18,502 nucleotides of DNA, taken from positions 1 to 18,502 of the forward strand of contig JAWRKD010000005.1 of NCBI GenBank assembly GCA_040307135.1, in the 5' to 3' direction. Origin of the DNA: Aminidesulfovibrio sp040307135. GTDB lineage: Bacteria; Desulfobacterota; Desulfovibrionia; Desulfovibrionales; Desulfovibrionaceae. Of the stretch, positions 16,083 through 18,502 are shown in pieces; position 1 is the stretch's first letter; each line of letters opens with the position of its first letter. The notes below the pieces were generated by a model, which searched no databases, was not told the DNA's origin, and worked only from the letters and a program-made list of their open reading frames with translations. A program made the translations under genes and the position numbers.

Positions 16083-18218
16083 CTATTGGGAGGCCGCCAC
16101 CACACCACGAACCAGACGCGGCACGTCGATGATCAGGGCGATGCTCCCATCACCCTTGATTGTGGCGCCGGAAATCCCCTCCACGTCCTTGTAGACGCGG
16201 CCGAGGGTCTTGATCACGGTCTGGTGCTCCCCGATGACGCTGTCGACCACGATGCCCATGCGGCTGCCCTCCACCCGTGTGATGACGATCTGCTCGATGG
16301 CCGGAGGCGCTCCGTCCACCTCGAACCATTCGCGCAGATGAATGTAGGGCACGATCTCACCGCGAAGGTAAAGGATGCGCTGGTTCCCGGCCTCCTCCAC
16401 ATCCTGGTGCGCCAGTTCCACACATTCCTCCACCAGGGACAAGGGGATGACGAAGAAGGCGTCGCCCACGCGCACCTGAAGCCCGTCGATGATCGCCAGG
16501 GTCAACGGCAGCCGGATGATGATCTCCGAGCCTTGCCCCTTGCGGCTCCTGATCTCCACGCTGCCCCGCAGGGAGTCGATGGAGCGCTTGACCACGTCCA
16601 TGCCCACGCCCCGGCCCGAGACGCTGGTGAGTTTCTTGGCGGTGGAGAAACCGGGTTCGAAAATGAGCTTGAACAGTTCCTTCTCCGAAAGCTCGGTTTC
16701 GGGTTGGATCAGACCGCGCTCCACGGCCTTGGCCCGGATGGCCTCGGGGTCCATGCCCCGGCCGTCGTCGCTGATGCGGATGAGCACCTCGCCGCCAGAG
16801 TGCTCCGCCGCAAGGAGGATGGTGCCCTGGGACGGCTTGCCCGCGGCTTGGCGTTCCTCAGGAGGTTCGATGCCGTGGTCGATGCTGTTGCGCAGCAAAT
16901 GCATGAGCGGATCGCCCAGACGCTCGATGACGGTCTTGTCCAGTTCGGTTTCGGCCCCCTGGGTGACCAATGCGATATCCTTGCCGAAGTCGGCCGAAAG
17001 ATCGCGCACGAGGCGGCGATAGCGGCTGAAGGTGGTCCCGATGGGCAGCATGCGGATGCCGAGGGTGCTGTCGCGCAGGGCGTCGGAAAGCCGTTCCAAC
17101 TCTTCGGAAAGGGCCGTGAGCACGGGATCGGAGCGCTCACCCACAACCTGGGAAATCTGAGCCTGAACGATGACCAGCTCCCCCACCAGATCCACGAGGT
17201 TGTCCAGCTTCTCGGCGGCCACACGGATGGAGGACACGGACTCCGGGTGCCCCTTGCCCGCCTCCTCGCCCCGCTTCTCCCCAACCTCGCGCCGAACCTG
17301 GGCCTGCTTGGCGGCGGCCTGCTCGACGCGGTCCTTGTCCACCTTGCCGGACTCCACAAGAATCTGCCCGAGCGGCTTCTGCTGGGCCAAGGCCTCGGCC
17401 AAGTCGCTGGGACCGATGGCGCCCTCCTCCATGAGGATTTCGCCGAGCTTCTTGTCCGGGCGGGCTTTGGCCTCCTCCAGCTGCTCGACCGGCGGCGCGG
17501 CCTGGGCCGCGTCGTCCTGGCGGCGGACCTCAACGTCCAAGTCGAACTCGGAAAAGAAGAACACGTCGCGGATATTTTCTTCCGAGGCCGTGGTGCGCAC
17601 GGTCACGTTCCAGACAGGCCCGGATTTTTCCGGATCGAGCACCTTTTCCGGGGACACGCCACAGGAGCCGAGCTTGCCCAATTCCTCCAGGAGCGGCTCC
17701 AGGCTGAATCCCGCCGGTGGGCGGCTATCGCGGAAACGGATACGCACGGCGTATCCGCATTCCTCCGGCGCGGCTTCCGCTTCGGCCGGTCCTCCGGCTT
17801 CGGCCCCAGGCGCGGCCTCGACAACGGCAGCCGGTTCTGCCGCCGCGGCGGACACCCGAGTCAGGCCGTCCAGAATTTCCCGTTGGACCTCCGCGTCCAC
17901 GGCCCCGCCGTCGGCGTCGAGCATCTTCTGGATGTGATCGCGGGCGCGGAAGACGAGGTTGAGGAGTTCCGTGGTCACGGCCAACTCCTCGTTGCGCACC
18001 TGATCGAAGACAGTCTCCACCTCATGGGTGAAGGCGGCGATGTCCTCGAACCCGAACATGGAGCCCGAGCCCTTGATGGTGTGCAAGGCCCGGAACACCC
18101 GATTGATGACGTCCAGGTCGCCGGGCGTCTGCTCCAGCTCCAGCAGGGTTGTCTCCAGCTCGCCCAGGAGGTCGTACGCCTCCTCGCGAAACACCTGCCT
18201 GTTCAGATCATCCGACAT
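16083..18218 (-). CDS. cheA: Chemotaxis histidine kinase CheA with MshEN/GspE-N-like tandem repeats
   Basis: A 711-aa CheA. Order: an HPt domain (1-105) with phospho-His H46 in ALHTIKGSGS; a P2-like regulator-docking region (about 153-235); two tandem 24-residue repeats (257-280 and 282-305) of the form [K/P]LGxILxExGxxxxxxLxxALxxQ; then the dimerisation helices (about 329-395), the HATPase with LLRNSIDHGIEPP (441-453), DDGRGMD (484-490) and GFSTA...SGRGVGMDVV (523-543), and a CheW-like regulatory domain (about 575-708). The kinase core looks intact. The repeats resemble the MshEN/GspE-N motif and are not part of textbook CheA. It sits between an H-NOX gene and cheR, with GGGAGG five bases before its start. 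CheW, CheY and receptors are not seen in the window. Confidence 0.97.
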   Translation of the reverse strand: MSDDLNRQVFREEAYDLLGELETTLLELEQTPGDLDVINRVFRALHTIKGSGSMFGFEDIAAFTHEVETVFDQVRNEELAVTTELLNLVFRARDHIQKMLDADGGAVDAEVQREILDGLTRVSAAAAEPAAVVEAAPGAEAGGPAEAEAAPEECGYAVRIRFRDSRPPAGFSLEPLLEELGKLGSCGVSPEKVLDPEKSGPVWNVTVRTTASEENIRDVFFFSEFDLDVEVRRQDDAAQAAPPVEQLEEAKARPDKKLGEILMEEGAIGPSDLAEALAQQKPLGQILVESGKVDKDRVEQAAAKQAQVRREVGEKRGEEAGKGHPESVSSIRVAAEKLDNLVDLVGELVIVQAQISQVVGERSDPVLTALSEELERLSDALRDSTLGIRMLPIGTTFSRYRRLVRDLSADFGKDIALVTQGAETELDKTVIERLGDPLMHLLRNSIDHGIEPPEERQAAGKPSQGTILLAAEHSGGEVLIRISDDGRGMDPEAIRAKAVERGLIQPETELSEKELFKLIFEPGFSTAKKLTSVSGRGVGMDVVKRSIDSLRGSVEIRSRKGQGSEIIIRLPLTLAIIDGLQVRVGDAFFVIPLSLVEECVELAHQDVEEAGNQRILYLRGEIVPYIHLREWFEVDGAPPAIEQIVITRVEGSRMGIVVDSVIGEHQTVIKTLGRVYKDVEGISGATIKGDGSIALIIDVPRLVRGVVAASQ

Positions 18219-18244
18219 TTCGGCCTCCCGCCGTTCGCCCCCGG

Positions 18245-18502
18245 CTACTTCCCGGCTCCGGCGTCCAGAAAGGTGATCTCGGCACGGGCGGTCGCTTCAT
18301 CCAGGGGAATGATCTTGATCTTGACCCGCTCGCCCTTGAACTCCGCAGCTCCCTGGAGAATGCCCTCGAAGTAGTCGAACAGCCCGCGCTTGGAGCGGTA
18401 GTTCATGAACAGGGTCTTGCCCTTGTCCTCGTAGCTGAACTTGGGCGGCTTGATGCCCGGCTGGTCCTTGGTCAGCTGGGCGTGCAGGTCGTTCATGCGC
18501 AG
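18245..18502 (-). CDS. H-NOX heme nitric oxide/oxygen-binding protein (3' end only)
   Basis: Only the last 85 residues are in the window; the gene continues past 18502. The visible part starts LRMNDLHAQLTKDQPGIKPP, typical of the H-NOX C-terminal half. It contains YRSKR, the YxSxR motif whose Tyr, Ser and Arg hold the heme propionates. GLFDYFEGILQGAAEFKGE and a final beta strand follow. The stop soon after shows a stand-alone H-NOX (normally about 180 aa) rather than an H-NOX-receptor fusion. The proximal heme histidine lies outside the window. The gene precedes cheA by about 26 bases in the same direction, so NO binding probably feeds this chemosensory kinase; that link is inference from gene order and from known H-NOX/histidine-kinase pairs. 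Confidence 0.88.
   Translation of the reverse strand: MRMNDLHAQLTKDQPGIKPPKFSYEDKGKTLFMNYRSKRGLFDYFEGILQGAAEFKGERVKIKIIPLDEATARAEITFLDAGAGK

Noticed and set aside
15342..18374. 1010-codon open frame antisense to cheR and cheA
   Set aside because: The reverse strand has intact CheR and CheA. The antisense frame has no domain and no ribosome site at a sensible start.

Overview
The window is a gene-dense, GC-rich (roughly two thirds G+C by eye) bacterial chromosomal segment. Gene content points to a sulfate-reducing Desulfovibrionaceae-like bacterium: a stand-alone H-NOX next to cheA, a clpS-clpA-aat cluster, crcB-DUF190, a Desulfovibrio-type Fur-like box, and LigA with an ADPKMDG active site. 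This is inference from family knowledge; no search was run. Nothing looks like a phage, insertion sequence, CRISPR array, tRNA or rRNA.

Layout: (1) 46-1823, plus strand: RNA ligase rtcB translationally coupled to a small HPt phosphotransfer protein, closed by a strong bidirectional terminator (about 1852-1895). (2) 1911-7790, minus strand: a tight operon uvrB > two-TM RCK potassium channel > ligA > dapB, with junctions of +2, -4 and -4 nt. (3) 7865-9161, plus strand: an unrecognised 158-aa protein, then a stand-alone HD-GYP protein preceded by a Fur-like box, a consensus -35, and a long hairpin that buries its Shine-Dalgarno. (4) 9123-12581, minus strand: clpS > clpA > aat, a complete bacterial N-degron (Leu/Phe N-end rule) module with a good sigma70-type promoter. 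(5) 12669-13280, minus strand: a CYTH protein with two CxxC pairs, divergent from (6) 13333-14102, plus strand: fluoride channel crcB and a DUF190 PII-like protein. (7) 14099-18502, minus strand: H-NOX (3' end only, runs off the window) > cheA > cheR > cheB, a chemosensory operon probably linked to nitric oxide or redox sensing.

How the genes work together: ClpS delivers N-degron substrates, made in part by Aat, to ClpA(P). UvrB and LigA are both DNA-repair proteins. H-NOX, CheA, CheR and CheB form one signalling unit in which CheA carries two tandem MshEN/GspE-N-like repeats. The HD-GYP gene suggests c-di-GMP turnover under iron control. The points most worth a second look are the Fur-box/promoter/fold-back leader of the HD-GYP gene (8393-8463) and the repeat insertion in the H-NOX-linked CheA. 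Long antisense reading frames opposite ligA, clpA and cheA were judged GC-bias shadows and left out.
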